Part shown: piece after piece, positions 35,667 through 44,287 of the stretch
How the letters are laid out: the number at the start of each line of letters is the position of its first letter
How positions within the stretch are numbered: position 1 is the stretch's first letter
Source of the DNA: Methylobacterium oryzae
GTDB lineage: Bacteria > Pseudomonadota > Alphaproteobacteria > Rhizobiales > Beijerinckiaceae
Assembly (NCBI RefSeq): GCF_021398735.1
Contig: NZ_CP090349.1
Span: 688,501 to 752,500 of the forward strand
DNA: 64,000 nucleotides
Direction: 5' to 3'
Made by a program: the position numbers and the translations under genes
The notes under the pieces: generated by a model
Databases searched by the model: none
Seen by the model: the letters and a program-made list of their open reading frames with translations, nothing else
What the model was told of the DNA's origin: nothing

Positions 35667-35684
35667 ACTACGTACGTACATAGT
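35667..35684. promoter_or_regulatory. candidate operator, ACTACGTA-type palindrome, site 2
   Basis: ACTACGTACGTACATAGT pairs at eight of nine positions. It is 218 bases upstream of the LuxR-type regulator start, in the AT-rich island, so it may be an autoregulatory site. It shares ACTACGTA with the palindrome at 25423. Confidence 0.45.
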
Positions 35685-36133
35685 GATTTGTTTGATTGCG
35701 CACGACGGTGCTGGTGGAGAGATGCATTCGCAAGATCATTCGCCGTCTGTGGTGGTCCGATTCAAGATCTTTTCGAATGTAGTCGCTCAGATGTCGGTTT
35801 TAAGAATATCGAAACTTTGTCTTATTCGGAACTACTTGTTGCGTGGTCGTATCGGTGGGACTTCGAGGGCAATTCAATGATCTCGGTGCGATGTAGGTAT
35901 TCGTGACGGGAGTATTCGAGGGATGAGGGCCCGCTGTACCTGACTGAGGCTAAAAGGCAACATGCGTACTCGGTTGTTTACCCTGTTGGGGTCCGAGTAC
36001 TGATTTCATCGGTGCGGCGCTGTACCAAACGGCACGCTCCGCGGGAGGAGAGGCCGCCCCGCGCGCCGTCCGACGCGACGGGCGAATCACTGGCGGATCC
36101 CTGCCGGGATCCGGAATCGCCGCGGCGGCGATC

Positions 36134-36196
36134 GAGAGCGCTCTCCGCCGAAGTGGATACCGGTTCGGCGTGAGAGAGCGCGTCGAGACAAAGGAT
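36134..36196. repeat. Hyphomicrobiales-type intergenic repeat element (AAGTGGATACCGGTT core)
   Basis: The stretch contains a perfect GAGAGCGCTCTC palindrome (36134-36145) and AAGTGGATACCGGTT (36151-36165), followed by GAGACAAAGGATTAGAGC. This order resembles a repeat found between genes in many rhizobia and methylobacteria. Identification is from memory of that element, not from a search. Confidence 0.5.
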
Positions 36197-36237
36197 TAGA
36201 GCCGTGCCCGATCGCAACGCGATCGGGCACGGCTCTA
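36197..36237 (-). terminator. 19-bp perfect hairpin containing the stop codon of the ExoL-like gene
   Basis: Arms 36197-36215 and 36219-36237 pair perfectly around an AAC loop. On the minus strand the arm begins with the TAG stop of the glycosyltransferase gene. It is the strongest hairpin in the window and probably ends the exoF-exoP-exoL-like transcript. Confidence 0.7.
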
Positions 36238-37473
36238 GTCCAGCCGGACCAGGAGATCGCGCATGCCGCCGACATCGACGAACGTGCCGAGGTCGCGGCC
36301 GAGCAGGCCGGCATGTCGCTCCGCGTAGGCCTCCGGCGTGAGCGTCCGCAGGAACGCCGTCACCGAATCGGCGAGCGGCTCGGGAAACGCCCAGCCCAGG
36401 CGCTCCGACACCGCGTAGCGTCCGGTCGCCGTCGCGGCGCGCGCCAGCGTCAGGGCGCCGCACAGGCCGCCCTCGTAGAGCCGGTTCGGCAGTAGCCAGT
36501 CCGAATTCAGTCCATCATCGAGGTAATCGACGGCCCAACTGAAGTGGATCCCGCTGTAGATCTCCGGAAGGTCGCGGGGATTGGCGTAGGGGCCGCGGAA
36601 CGACATGTTCGGCCGGCCGTCCAGCGTGTCCGCCAGGGCGCGCGGGGCGATGTCCTCCTCGGAGAGGCGCCCGGCCAGGACGATCCGCACCGAGTCGCCG
36701 AGGGCGTCCGCGATGGCGGCGAGGATCGTCAGGCTCCGGCGGCAGCGCAGCGTCCCGAACCAGCCGATCACCCAGGGCGGTTCCGCCGTCCGGGTGCGGT
36801 CGAGCCGGGTCGTCACCTCGCCGAGGCGGTGGCCCATGACCTTGTTCTCGAGGAGGTGCCACGCGCCGGCGAAGCCCTGGACCGGCCGGAAATACCGGTC
36901 GATGAAGTCCGGGGCACTGACGACGAGGAGGTCGCTGCGGCCGAGGATCCAGCGCTCGACCGCGCGGGCGATCCGTCCCGGCGCGTCCGGCCGCACCATC
37001 AGACGCTGGATGTCCAGCACCTCGTAGACGAGGCGCGCGCGGCTCCCGGCGAGGCGCGCCGCGGTCCAGGCCACGAGGGCCATGTCGAGGTTGCGCACGT
37101 AGATCACGTCCGCCCCGCGCAGGTCGCGCCGGCGGCGCAGCGCCCGGGCGATGCCGACGGCGAGGCGCGGCAGGCGGCGGGCGTAGTTGCGGTCGACGGT
37201 CAGGCCGAGGGGGACGATGTCGTCGGCCACCGGGGCCTCGGCCGGCACCGCGCCGGGGCGGTCCCGCTCGAAGGCGTACACGATGACCGACCACCCGGCG
37301 TCCCGGATGGCGTCGACCCGCTTCCGGACCGTGGGCTCGGCCCGGTCGTGCCCGAAGAAGGCGACGCGGCGGCCGCGCGGGGTCGCGGAAACCGCGAAGG
37401 CCGGGGTCGGGGCGGCCCGGGCCGGCACGAAGGCCGCCACCCGGTCGAGACCTTCGGCGCGCGGGCCGGTCAC
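36235..37473 (-). CDS. family 4-type glycosyltransferase, ExoL-like
   Basis: A 412-residue GT-B enzyme. RVAFFGHDRAEPTVRKRVDA opens the N-terminal Rossmann domain, ADVIYVRNLDMALVAWTAA is the acceptor-side helix, and WFGTLRCRRSL plus LPNRLYEGGLCG form the donor site. Position after exoF and exoP and length near 400 match S. meliloti ExoL, but similarity is by eye only. The GTG start overlaps the exoP stop (GTGA), so the two are translationally coupled. Confidence 0.78.
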   Translation of the reverse strand: MTGPRAEGLDRVAAFVPARAAPTPAFAVSATPRGRRVAFFGHDRAEPTVRKRVDAIRDAGWSVIVYAFERDRPGAVPAEAPVADDIVPLGLTVDRNYARRLPRLAVGIARALRRRRDLRGADVIYVRNLDMALVAWTAARLAGSRARLVYEVLDIQRLMVRPDAPGRIARAVERWILGRSDLLVVSAPDFIDRYFRPVQGFAGAWHLLENKVMGHRLGEVTTRLDRTRTAEPPWVIGWFGTLRCRRSLTILAAIADALGDSVRIVLAGRLSEEDIAPRALADTLDGRPNMSFRGPYANPRDLPEIYSGIHFSWAVDYLDDGLNSDWLLPNRLYEGGLCGALTLARAATATGRYAVSERLGWAFPEPLADSVTAFLRTLTPEAYAERHAGLLGRDLGTFVDVGGMRDLLVRLD

Positions 37474-39842
37474 GAGGCTGCCTGGGTCGCGCCGCGGGCG
37501 CTGCGCCGGGCCGCGGTCCAGCGGCTCAGCGCGCCGCGGAATCCGCCGCGCCGGACCGTCTGGCCGTCGTTGGTCTTGTTGAGCACGACGCCCAGGACGG
37601 TGCTGCCGCTCGACTCGAGATCGTGCACGGCGGCGGCGACGTCGTCGATGCTGGTCCGGCCCGCCTCCACCACGATGATCAGGCCGTCGAGCGTGTCGAG
37701 GAGCGGCCGGAGCGTGGGGAGCTCGTCCACCGGGGGCAGGTCGACGACGACGCGGTCGAGGGCGGGGCGGTCGAGGGCGGGGCGTCCGTCCCCCAGCACC
37801 GCGGCGACGCCCTCCGCGGTCATCAGATCGCTGAAATGGGGATCGTTCGGGTGGCGGTTGCCGCAGGCGAGCAGGCGGACCTCGCCGGGCTGGGGGCGGA
37901 CCGCCTCGGTGGCGCCGCAGCGGCCGGCGAGCACGTCGAGGAGGCCGCGCTGCTCGGTGGCCTGGCTGAGCCGCGAGAGCGTCCCCTGCCGGACGTCGGC
38001 GTCGATCATCAGCACCCGCCCGGAGCTCGCGCGGGCGCGGGCGAGGAGCTGGCCGAGATTGCTCGCGAACAGGGTCTTGCCCGCGCCGGCCCCCACGGAC
38101 GTGACGCCGATCGCGAAGACCGGGCCGCGGCGGTCGCTGCCCAGGACGTGGGCCTTGAGGCTGTGCAGGCGCTCGACGAACACCGATTGCGGCATGAACC
38201 GCACGGCGCTCGCCCGGAACGCCTCGATGCTGGCCGGACGCTGCGCCTCGTTGGCGTGGGCCTGCGCCAGGGCGAGCGCCGCCCGGAAGCCGGGCTCGCG
38301 CCGCAGCTCGGGGAGGGCGGCGAGGCAGGTCAGGCCGTGGCCGGTCAGCTGCCGGGGCGTGCGGATCGTCCGGTCGAACCAGTGCCGCGCGAAGGCGCCG
38401 CTCACGCCGAACCCGGTGCCGACCAGGAGGCCGAGCAGCATGATCAGGCTGCCGCGGGGCGCGCTCGGGGATTCCGGCACGGTCGCGGGCGTGATCACGT
38501 GGGCGGAGGGCTGCGGATAGGATTGCTGGTTGACGGCGTCGATGTAGCGCTGGAGCAGGTTGGTGTAGATCTGGTCGTAGGTCTCGGCGGTGCGGTCGAG
38601 CTCCCGCGCCTTGACGCGGGCGTTGCTCATGATCAGCGTCTTCGAGATCAGGGCGTCGAAGGCCGCCGTCATGCTGTCCTCGCGGGCCTTGGCGACCTCG
38701 AAATCGTGGTCGAGGGACACGGCGAGGCGCTCGAGCTCGGTGCGCAGCGACTGCTTGGCCGCCAGGATGTCCCGCTGGATCGCCTGGACCGCCTCGTGGT
38801 CGGGGCCGAGGCGGCGCTTCAGGTCGTCGGCGCGCTGCACGAGGTCGACGTACTGCCGGCGCAGCTGGATGATGACGCTGTCCTTGAACGCCTCGGTGAT
38901 CCCCGGATCGGCGATGTCGGAATCGAGGAGCCCGCGGATCTGATCGCGCACCGCTCGGGCGTCGACGGTCTTGGACCGGGCTGCGGCCACCGCGGTGTTG
39001 AGCTCCTCGACCTGCTGCTCGCCCACGAGGCCGCGCTTGCCCAGGTCGATGATGGTGTGCTCGGCCTTGTAGGTCTGGGCCTCGCGCGAGGCCTGGCTGG
39101 CGCGCTGCTGGAGTTCCTTCAGGCGCGGCAGCATCCACTCGCCGGCGACCTTCCAGACCTGGGCCCGGTTCTCCAGCTCGGTGCTGACATAGGCCCCGGC
39201 CACCGCGTTCGCGACAGCGGCCGCCGTGGCGGGATTGTCCGCGCTGTAGCCGACCTCGATCACGTAGGCGGCGCCGATGCGGCTGGCCTCGACGTTCTCG
39301 CGCAGCGTTCGCGCCTGGCGCAGGTCCGGGCTGACGGGGGCGGGTTCCTGGACCGGCCGCTCGGCCCCGATCAGCCGGAGGGGCAGCGCCTTGGCGGCCT
39401 TCACGAACTCCCGGACCTTCGCGACGAGCGGGTGCGTCGGCGCCGCCAGATCCTTCAGAGCCGACTCGTCGAGCCGGTGCACGGCGGCGAGCGCGATCTT
39501 CTCCGAGCGGATGTACTCGACCTGGCTCTCGACCTCGGCGATCTCGAGCGGCGTCCCGGCATTGGGCGTGTCGCGGGCCGTCACCGGGCTGGAGCGGCTC
39601 TCGATGTAGACGCGGGCCCGGGCCGTGAAGATGGCCGGCGCCGTCGCGACGTAGATCCCGGCGCAGACCAGCCCGACGGCGGCGAAGGCCAGGATCGACC
39701 GCCAGTTCTGCCGCGCGATGGTCAGGATCGAGACCTGGGACTCCGTCTCGGGCGAGAAGGGCTGGCCGCGCCAGGCTCCGGTCCCACCGGGGCGGGTCGC
39801 ACCGATCGGCAGGAAGGACGCGCTGGTCGAGTGTCGATTCAT
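37470..39842 (-). CDS. exoP: ExoP/Wzc-type polysaccharide co-polymerase with C-terminal ATPase
   Basis: A 790-residue inner-membrane protein: Wzz domain between TM1 (~49-71) and TM2 (~463-484) with long periplasmic coiled coils, then a cytoplasmic BY-kinase-type ATPase (Walker A GAGAGKTL ~585-591, Walker A' MIDADVR ~612-618, Walker B VVVDLPPVDE). It controls chain length and export with ExoF. No Tyr occurs after residue 442, so the usual C-terminal tyrosine cluster is absent and autophosphorylation in its normal form is impossible. Second gene of the exoF-exoP-exoL-like operon. Confidence 0.88.
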   Translation of the reverse strand: MNRHSTSASFLPIGATRPGGTGAWRGQPFSPETESQVSILTIARQNWRSILAFAAVGLVCAGIYVATAPAIFTARARVYIESRSSPVTARDTPNAGTPLEIAEVESQVEYIRSEKIALAAVHRLDESALKDLAAPTHPLVAKVREFVKAAKALPLRLIGAERPVQEPAPVSPDLRQARTLRENVEASRIGAAYVIEVGYSADNPATAAAVANAVAGAYVSTELENRAQVWKVAGEWMLPRLKELQQRASQASREAQTYKAEHTIIDLGKRGLVGEQQVEELNTAVAAARSKTVDARAVRDQIRGLLDSDIADPGITEAFKDSVIIQLRRQYVDLVQRADDLKRRLGPDHEAVQAIQRDILAAKQSLRTELERLAVSLDHDFEVAKAREDSMTAAFDALISKTLIMSNARVKARELDRTAETYDQIYTNLLQRYIDAVNQQSYPQPSAHVITPATVPESPSAPRGSLIMLLGLLVGTGFGVSGAFARHWFDRTIRTPRQLTGHGLTCLAALPELRREPGFRAALALAQAHANEAQRPASIEAFRASAVRFMPQSVFVERLHSLKAHVLGSDRRGPVFAIGVTSVGAGAGKTLFASNLGQLLARARASSGRVLMIDADVRQGTLSRLSQATEQRGLLDVLAGRCGATEAVRPQPGEVRLLACGNRHPNDPHFSDLMTAEGVAAVLGDGRPALDRPALDRVVVDLPPVDELPTLRPLLDTLDGLIIVVEAGRTSIDDVAAAVHDLESSGSTVLGVVLNKTNDGQTVRRGGFRGALSRWTAARRSARGATQAAS

Positions 39843-39940
39843 GGATCTCTCCTCACCGCGGCGGTCACCGCCTCGGGGCGCTATCCGTCAAAGGGGACGC
39901 CGGCTCGGCCCGATGGGCGCGTCGAGCCGGGGCGGGTGGG

Positions 39941-41239
39941 TCAGTTCTGGCCGGCCCCGTCGCCGACGCCCCGCATGGCGGGATCCGGCTTGAGCGCGAT
40001 CTCCACGACGTCGCCCGGCAGCAGCTCCGTGTCCTCGGCGGCGTCGATCTGCGTCTTGGCCGGTCCGCTCTGCCGGAAGACCGCGATCGCCGCCTGCGCG
40101 CGGCTTCCGGACAGGAGCTGCGCCCGGAGGGCGCCGGTATAGACCAGCTTGTCGTTGATGCTGTTCAGGCGCGACCGGTACGTCGCCAGGTTGTTCTCCG
40201 CGACCTGGAGCTTCTCCAGGGCGTCCATGGCCTGCACGTCGTCGACCCGCTCGAGCTTGCGGGCGACGTCGCTCTTGTCGCGCTCGAGCTGGGTGAGCTG
40301 GACCGTCGTCTGCAGCGCGCGGGTCGAGGAGAGCAGGACGGCGCGCCGCGCGTCGGTCAGCCGGGTCGTGACCACGGCGCCGCGCTGGAAGAGCGCCCGC
40401 ACGGTGTCGTAATCCTCGGCGTCGGCGGTGACGCCCTCCTTCTCCTTGACCTGCTGATCGCTGAGGCTGGTGAACTGCGTCTGCGTCCGGTTGAGGGAGC
40501 GCTGCAGATGGTCCTTCTCCTTGGCGATGTCGGTCATCTGTACCCGGAGCTGCTGCTCGGCGAGCTTCTGCGCCGGGGTCGCGCGGCTGCCCGGGGCGAC
40601 GTCCGCCGGCGGCGGGGACTTGTCGCCCCGCGACGCGGCGACGACCGCCTTCAGGCGCCAGATCGTGGCGGATTCCCGCTGGATGCTCGCCCAGGTGCTG
40701 TCGTACTCGGCGCGCAGGTTCGCCGTCTCGACGACGGGGTTCTCCATCCTGAACCGCAGGAGGTTGTAGCCGCCCGCCAGGGCGATGGCCTGCCGCACGG
40801 TCATGCCCGGATGGAACGGGTGCTCGCCCTGCTTGGTCACGTCGCCGCTCAGGTAGACCGGCTGGTACTTCGAGATCCGCACCCCGATCTCGTCGGGCTC
40901 GAGCACGGCGATCGATTCCTTGCCCTCGGAGTTGCGCTGCCGCACCGCCTTGGCGGGCAGCGACTTCTGCAGGCTCTGGCGCAGCTCCGCGACGGTGAGC
41001 CCGGCGGCCGGGACGTCCCCGAGCAGCGGGACCATGACGGTGCCGTCGGTGGAGACCGTCGCCTCCTGCTTGAAGGTCGGGATGCTGAGGGCCGTGACCT
41101 CGATCGTGTCGCCGGGCCCGATGCGGTACTCCGCGGCCGCCGGCAGCGCCGACAGGGCGAGCAGGCACGCCGCGAGACCGGCGCGGCCGGCGCGGGCGGT
41201 GGCGCGGGTTGCCGCGGTCTTCGTCGACATCTTCGACAC
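39941..41239 (-). CDS. exoF: ExoF/Wza-type polysaccharide export protein
   Basis: A 432-residue periplasmic/outer-membrane export protein with a signal peptide (AACLLALSALPAAAEYRIG). The Poly_export motif YRIGPGDTIEVTALSIP is followed by an SLBB-like region (PVYLSGDVTKQGEHPFHPGM) and a long coiled coil (~200-380), the ExoF arrangement and length. The GTG at 41239 is chosen because AAGGGG lies 7 bases upstream; the ATG three codons on is too far. First gene of its operon. Confidence 0.85.
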   Translation of the reverse strand: MSKMSTKTAATRATARAGRAGLAACLLALSALPAAAEYRIGPGDTIEVTALSIPTFKQEATVSTDGTVMVPLLGDVPAAGLTVAELRQSLQKSLPAKAVRQRNSEGKESIAVLEPDEIGVRISKYQPVYLSGDVTKQGEHPFHPGMTVRQAIALAGGYNLLRFRMENPVVETANLRAEYDSTWASIQRESATIWRLKAVVAASRGDKSPPPADVAPGSRATPAQKLAEQQLRVQMTDIAKEKDHLQRSLNRTQTQFTSLSDQQVKEKEGVTADAEDYDTVRALFQRGAVVTTRLTDARRAVLLSSTRALQTTVQLTQLERDKSDVARKLERVDDVQAMDALEKLQVAENNLATYRSRLNSINDKLVYTGALRAQLLSGSRAQAAIAVFRQSGPAKTQIDAAEDTELLPGDVVEIALKPDPAMRGVGDGAGQN

Positions 41240-41584
41240 GCATCGTCCCCTTAAGGCTCGCCCTCGGAACCCGGGCGCGGCGGTCGAGCGGCAGGACCGC
41301 GCCGGCCTCACGGGCTCATGAGGGCTGAGACGGCATGATGCGTAACGGCCGAGCCAGCCGGGACTCCTCCAAATGGCGGGCGCGGGCATCCTTGCCGGGG
41401 CGGGGGCTTCGCCTTTCGACGTAGGCCCCCTGGCCCGAACGGTGCGCCGGGCCGGGGAGGGGTCACACCGGATGGGCGCCGTTCGCCTTTCGACGGACGA
41501 ACCGCATCGAAAGCCTGGGTTCCCGGCCGTCCGCAGCTCTGTGCAGTTTTGACGCACAGAAGTTCGGCGGAAGGAGCGGCGGGC
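41240..41584. promoter_or_regulatory. 345-base divergent promoter region between exoF and the sugar-modification operon
   Basis: No supported gene. TTCGCCTTTCGACG occurs twice on the same strand (41408-41421 and 41482-41495), and a shorter CCTTTCGTCG lies in the other divergent exo promoter at 52423. TCTGTGC/GCACAGA with a 9-base loop (41539-41561) sits just before the ribosome site of the acetyltransferase gene. These are candidate operators. Confidence 0.45.
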
Positions 41585-42133
41585 ATGCCGATTACCGATG
41601 CAGATATTGGGGCGGATGTGGGGATCTTCTACCCGGATCTAGTCAATATTTATGGATGTCGAATCGAAAGCGGTTCGCGCATCGGCCCCTTCGTGGAGAT
41701 CCAGCGCGGTAGCCGGATCGGCCCGCGCTGCAAGATCTCCTCGCACAGCTTCATCTGCGCGGGCGTCTCGATCGGGGCCGAGGTGTTCGTCGGCCACGGC
41801 GTGGTCTTCACCAACGAGCTCTACCCGGAAGCCACCAACGCGGACGGGAGCCTGAAGCGGGACGGCGAGTGGGAGCTCGTCGAGACCGTGGTCGAGGCCC
41901 GCGCCTCCATCGGCTCCAACGCAACCATCGTGGCGGGGATCACCATCGGCGAGGGCGCCCTGGTCGGCGCCGGTGCCGTCGTCACCCGGGACGTCCCGGC
42001 CTTCGCCATCGTCGCCGGATGCCCCGCGCGGGTCGTCGGCGACACCCGCACCAAGCGCGCCGAGAGCGCCGCGCGCGCCCGTTCCGTCCAGTCGCCGCGG
42101 CCCGAGCCGGCCGAGCCTCTGCAGGTTGCTTGA
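41585..42133 (+). CDS. left-handed beta-helix N-acetyltransferase (WbpD/WlbB-like)
   Basis: A 182-residue hexapeptide-repeat acyltransferase: repeats such as GIFYPDLVNIYGCRIESGS, RIGPRCKISSHSFICAGVSIG and TIVAGITIGEGALVGAGAVVT, with GHGVVFTNELYPEA carrying the catalytic His region and ending VAGCPARVVG. WbpD-type enzymes acetylate a 3-amino group on a UDP-sugar acid. Order with the next two genes (dehydrogenase, aminotransferase) supports this. GGAAGGAG lies 8 bases before the ATG. First gene of a seven-gene operon. Confidence 0.82.
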   Translation: MPITDADIGADVGIFYPDLVNIYGCRIESGSRIGPFVEIQRGSRIGPRCKISSHSFICAGVSIGAEVFVGHGVVFTNELYPEATNADGSLKRDGEWELVETVVEARASIGSNATIVAGITIGEGALVGAGAVVTRDVPAFAIVAGCPARVVGDTRTKRAESAARARSVQSPRPEPAEPLQVA

Positions 42134-42146
42134 GGGGAATGCAGTC

Positions 42147-43175
42147 ATGATCTCGATCGGTATCGTCGGATACGGCTACTGGGGGCCGAACCTCGCCCGG
42201 TGCACCTCGGAGAGCGAGCGCTGCCAGCTGGTGGCCATCGCCGACCAGTCGCCCGCCGCGCTCGGCCGGGCCGGCAAGCGCTACCCCGCCGTCCAGCTCC
42301 ATCAGGACTGGCGCGACCTCGTGGCCGATCCCGCGATCGACGCCGTCATGGTGGCGACGCCAGTGAGCTCGCACTTCGAGATCGCCATCAACGCGCTGCG
42401 GGCCGGCAAGCACGTCTTCATCGAGAAGCCGATCACGCCCTCGGCCTTCGAGGCCCGGCTGCTGATCGAGGAGGCGGCCAAGCGCAACCTGCGGCTGATG
42501 GTGGACCACACCTTCGTCTACACGGGCGCGGTCGAGAAGATCCACGAACTCATCACGACCGACGCCATCGGCGACGTGTTCTACTACGACTCGACCCGGG
42601 TGAACCTCGGCCTGTTCCAGCGCGACGTGAACGTGATCTGGGACCTGGCGGTCCACGACCTCGCCATCCTCGACCACATCCTGGACCTCGCCCCGGTGGC
42701 GATCTCGGCGAGCGGCACCGGCCATTTCAGCGGCCGCCCCGAGAACATGGCCCACCTGACCGTCTTCTACCCGCGCGGCGTCGTCGCGCAGATCAACGTC
42801 AACTGGCTCGCGCCCGTGAAGGTGCGGCAGACGCTGATCGGCGGCAGCAAGAAGATGATCGTCTACAACGACCTCGACCCGATCGAGAAGGTCAAGGTCT
42901 ACGACCGCGGCGTCACCGTCGGCGGCGGCTCGGACGACATCACCGAGCTGATGGTCTCCTACCGGACCGGCGACATGTGGTCGCCGCACCTGTCCTTCCG
43001 CGAGGCGCTGATCGTCGAGATCGAGCACTTCGCCGACTCCATCGAGAACGGCACCGCGCCCATGACCGACGGCCACAGCGGCCTGCGCGTCGTCGAGATG
43101 CTCGAAGCCGCCATGCGCTCCCTGCGCCAGAACGGCACCCCCATCGACCTCATGCCACTTGCGAGGGCCTCGTGA
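42147..43175 (+). CDS. Gfo/Idh/MocA family oxidoreductase (WbpB/WlbA-like)
   Basis: A 342-residue NAD(P)-dependent dehydrogenase. GYGYWGPN at 8-15 is the nucleotide-binding motif and EKPIT carries the conserved EKP. In WbpB-type pathways this enzyme oxidises C3 of a UDP-sugar acid. It overlaps the following aminotransferase by GTGA. The substrate here is not certain, because no UDP-GlcNAc 6-dehydrogenase is in the window. Confidence 0.83.
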   Translation: MISIGIVGYGYWGPNLARCTSESERCQLVAIADQSPAALGRAGKRYPAVQLHQDWRDLVADPAIDAVMVATPVSSHFEIAINALRAGKHVFIEKPITPSAFEARLLIEEAAKRNLRLMVDHTFVYTGAVEKIHELITTDAIGDVFYYDSTRVNLGLFQRDVNVIWDLAVHDLAILDHILDLAPVAISASGTGHFSGRPENMAHLTVFYPRGVVAQINVNWLAPVKVRQTLIGGSKKMIVYNDLDPIEKVKVYDRGVTVGGGSDDITELMVSYRTGDMWSPHLSFREALIVEIEHFADSIENGTAPMTDGHSGLRVVEMLEAAMRSLRQNGTPIDLMPLARAS

Positions 43176-44287
43176 TCCCCTTCCTCGACCTCAAGGCGCA
43201 GTACGCGGCGATCGGCGGCGACGTCGAGACCGCGGTCCTCAACGTCCTGCGCAGCGGCGACTTCGTCCTCGGCCCGGCGGTCAGCGCCTTCGAGGCGGCC
43301 TTCGCCGAAGCCTGCGGCGCCCGCCACGCGGTCGCCGTCAGCAGCGGCACCGCGGCCCTGCACCTCGCCCTCCTCGCCCTCGACATCGGTCCGGGCGACG
43401 AGGTGATCACGGTCTCGTCGACCTTCGTGGCGACGGTGGCGGCGGTGCTGTACGCCGGCGCCACTCCGGTCCTCGTCGACATCGACCCGGTCGACTGGAC
43501 CATGGACCCGGCCCTGGTCGAGGCGGCGATCACGCCCCGCACCAAGGCGATCCTGCCGGTGCACCTGCACGGCCGGATGGCCGATCTCGACGCGCTCGGC
43601 GCCATCGCCCGGCGCCACGGGATCGCCCTCGTCGAGGACGCCGCCCAGGCGCATCTCGCCGAGCGCGGCGGCCGCAAGGCCGGCACGATCGGGGATCTCG
43701 GCTGCTTCAGCTTCTATCCCGGCAAGAATCTCGGGGCCTACGGCGAGGGCGGCGCCATCGTCACGGACCGGGACGACCTCGCCGAGGCGGCCCGCTGCCT
43801 GCGCGACTGGGGCCAGCAGGGCAAGTACAACCACGTCCGCCACGGCTTCAACCTGCGCATGGACGGCGTCCAGGGCGCGGTGCTGGGGGTCAAACTCCCG
43901 CACCTGGAGGGCTGGACCCGCGCCCGCCAGGCGGTGGCGGCGGAGTACGGGGCGCGGCTCGCGGGCCTCGGCCTGGAGCTTCCGGCCCCCGCCGGCCTCG
44001 ACCACGTGTTCCACGTCTACGCCGTGTCGACGGCGGACCGCGAGGGGCTGCGCCAGTACCTCAACGCGGCCGGCATCGCCACCGGCATCCACTACCCCGT
44101 CCCGGTCCACCGGCAGCCCGCTTACAGCCACCTCGACGACGGTGCCGGCCGCCTGCCGGTCACCGAGCGGCTGGCCGCCCGGACCCTGTCCCTCCCGATG
44201 TTCCCCGAGATGACGTCCGCGCAGATCGACACCGTCTGCCGGGCCGTCGCCAGCTACTGCGAGGTCGCCGATGCCCAAGCTGCGTGA
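43172..44287 (+). CDS. DegT/DnrJ/EryC1/StrS aminotransferase (WbpE-like)
   Basis: A 371-residue PLP enzyme with the internal-aldimine Lys185 in YPGKNLGAYGEGG, the SSGTAALHLAL phosphate-binding stretch and VEDAAQAHLA. Together with the two preceding genes it can make a 3-amino, then 3-acetamido, sugar acid. It starts in GTGA overlap with the dehydrogenase and overlaps the epimerase gene by 17 bases. Confidence 0.88.
   Translation: MIPFLDLKAQYAAIGGDVETAVLNVLRSGDFVLGPAVSAFEAAFAEACGARHAVAVSSGTAALHLALLALDIGPGDEVITVSSTFVATVAAVLYAGATPVLVDIDPVDWTMDPALVEAAITPRTKAILPVHLHGRMADLDALGAIARRHGIALVEDAAQAHLAERGGRKAGTIGDLGCFSFYPGKNLGAYGEGGAIVTDRDDLAEAARCLRDWGQQGKYNHVRHGFNLRMDGVQGAVLGVKLPHLEGWTRARQAVAAEYGARLAGLGLELPAPAGLDHVFHVYAVSTADREGLRQYLNAAGIATGIHYPVPVHRQPAYSHLDDGAGRLPVTERLAARTLSLPMFPEMTSAQIDTVCRAVASYCEVADAQAA

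Larger units (their letters stand above)
35450..36234. other. 785-base AT-rich intergenic island
   Basis: The largest gap in the window. About 35570-35970 is far more AT-rich than the rest (for example AAATACCCTATTTGAATC). It holds the 18-base palindrome at 35667. Short frames exist (35688-35906 and 35683-35880, + strand) but lack ribosome sites and credible protein sequence. The right end holds a repeat-like element and a 19-bp hairpin. It could be a long regulatory region, a non-coding RNA locus or a decayed insertion. Confidence 0.6.

Noticed and set aside
35683..35906. Two overlapping short plus-strand frames in the AT-rich island
   Set aside because: No ribosome-binding site and atypical composition. 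A decayed gene cannot be excluded, but there is no support for a functional one.
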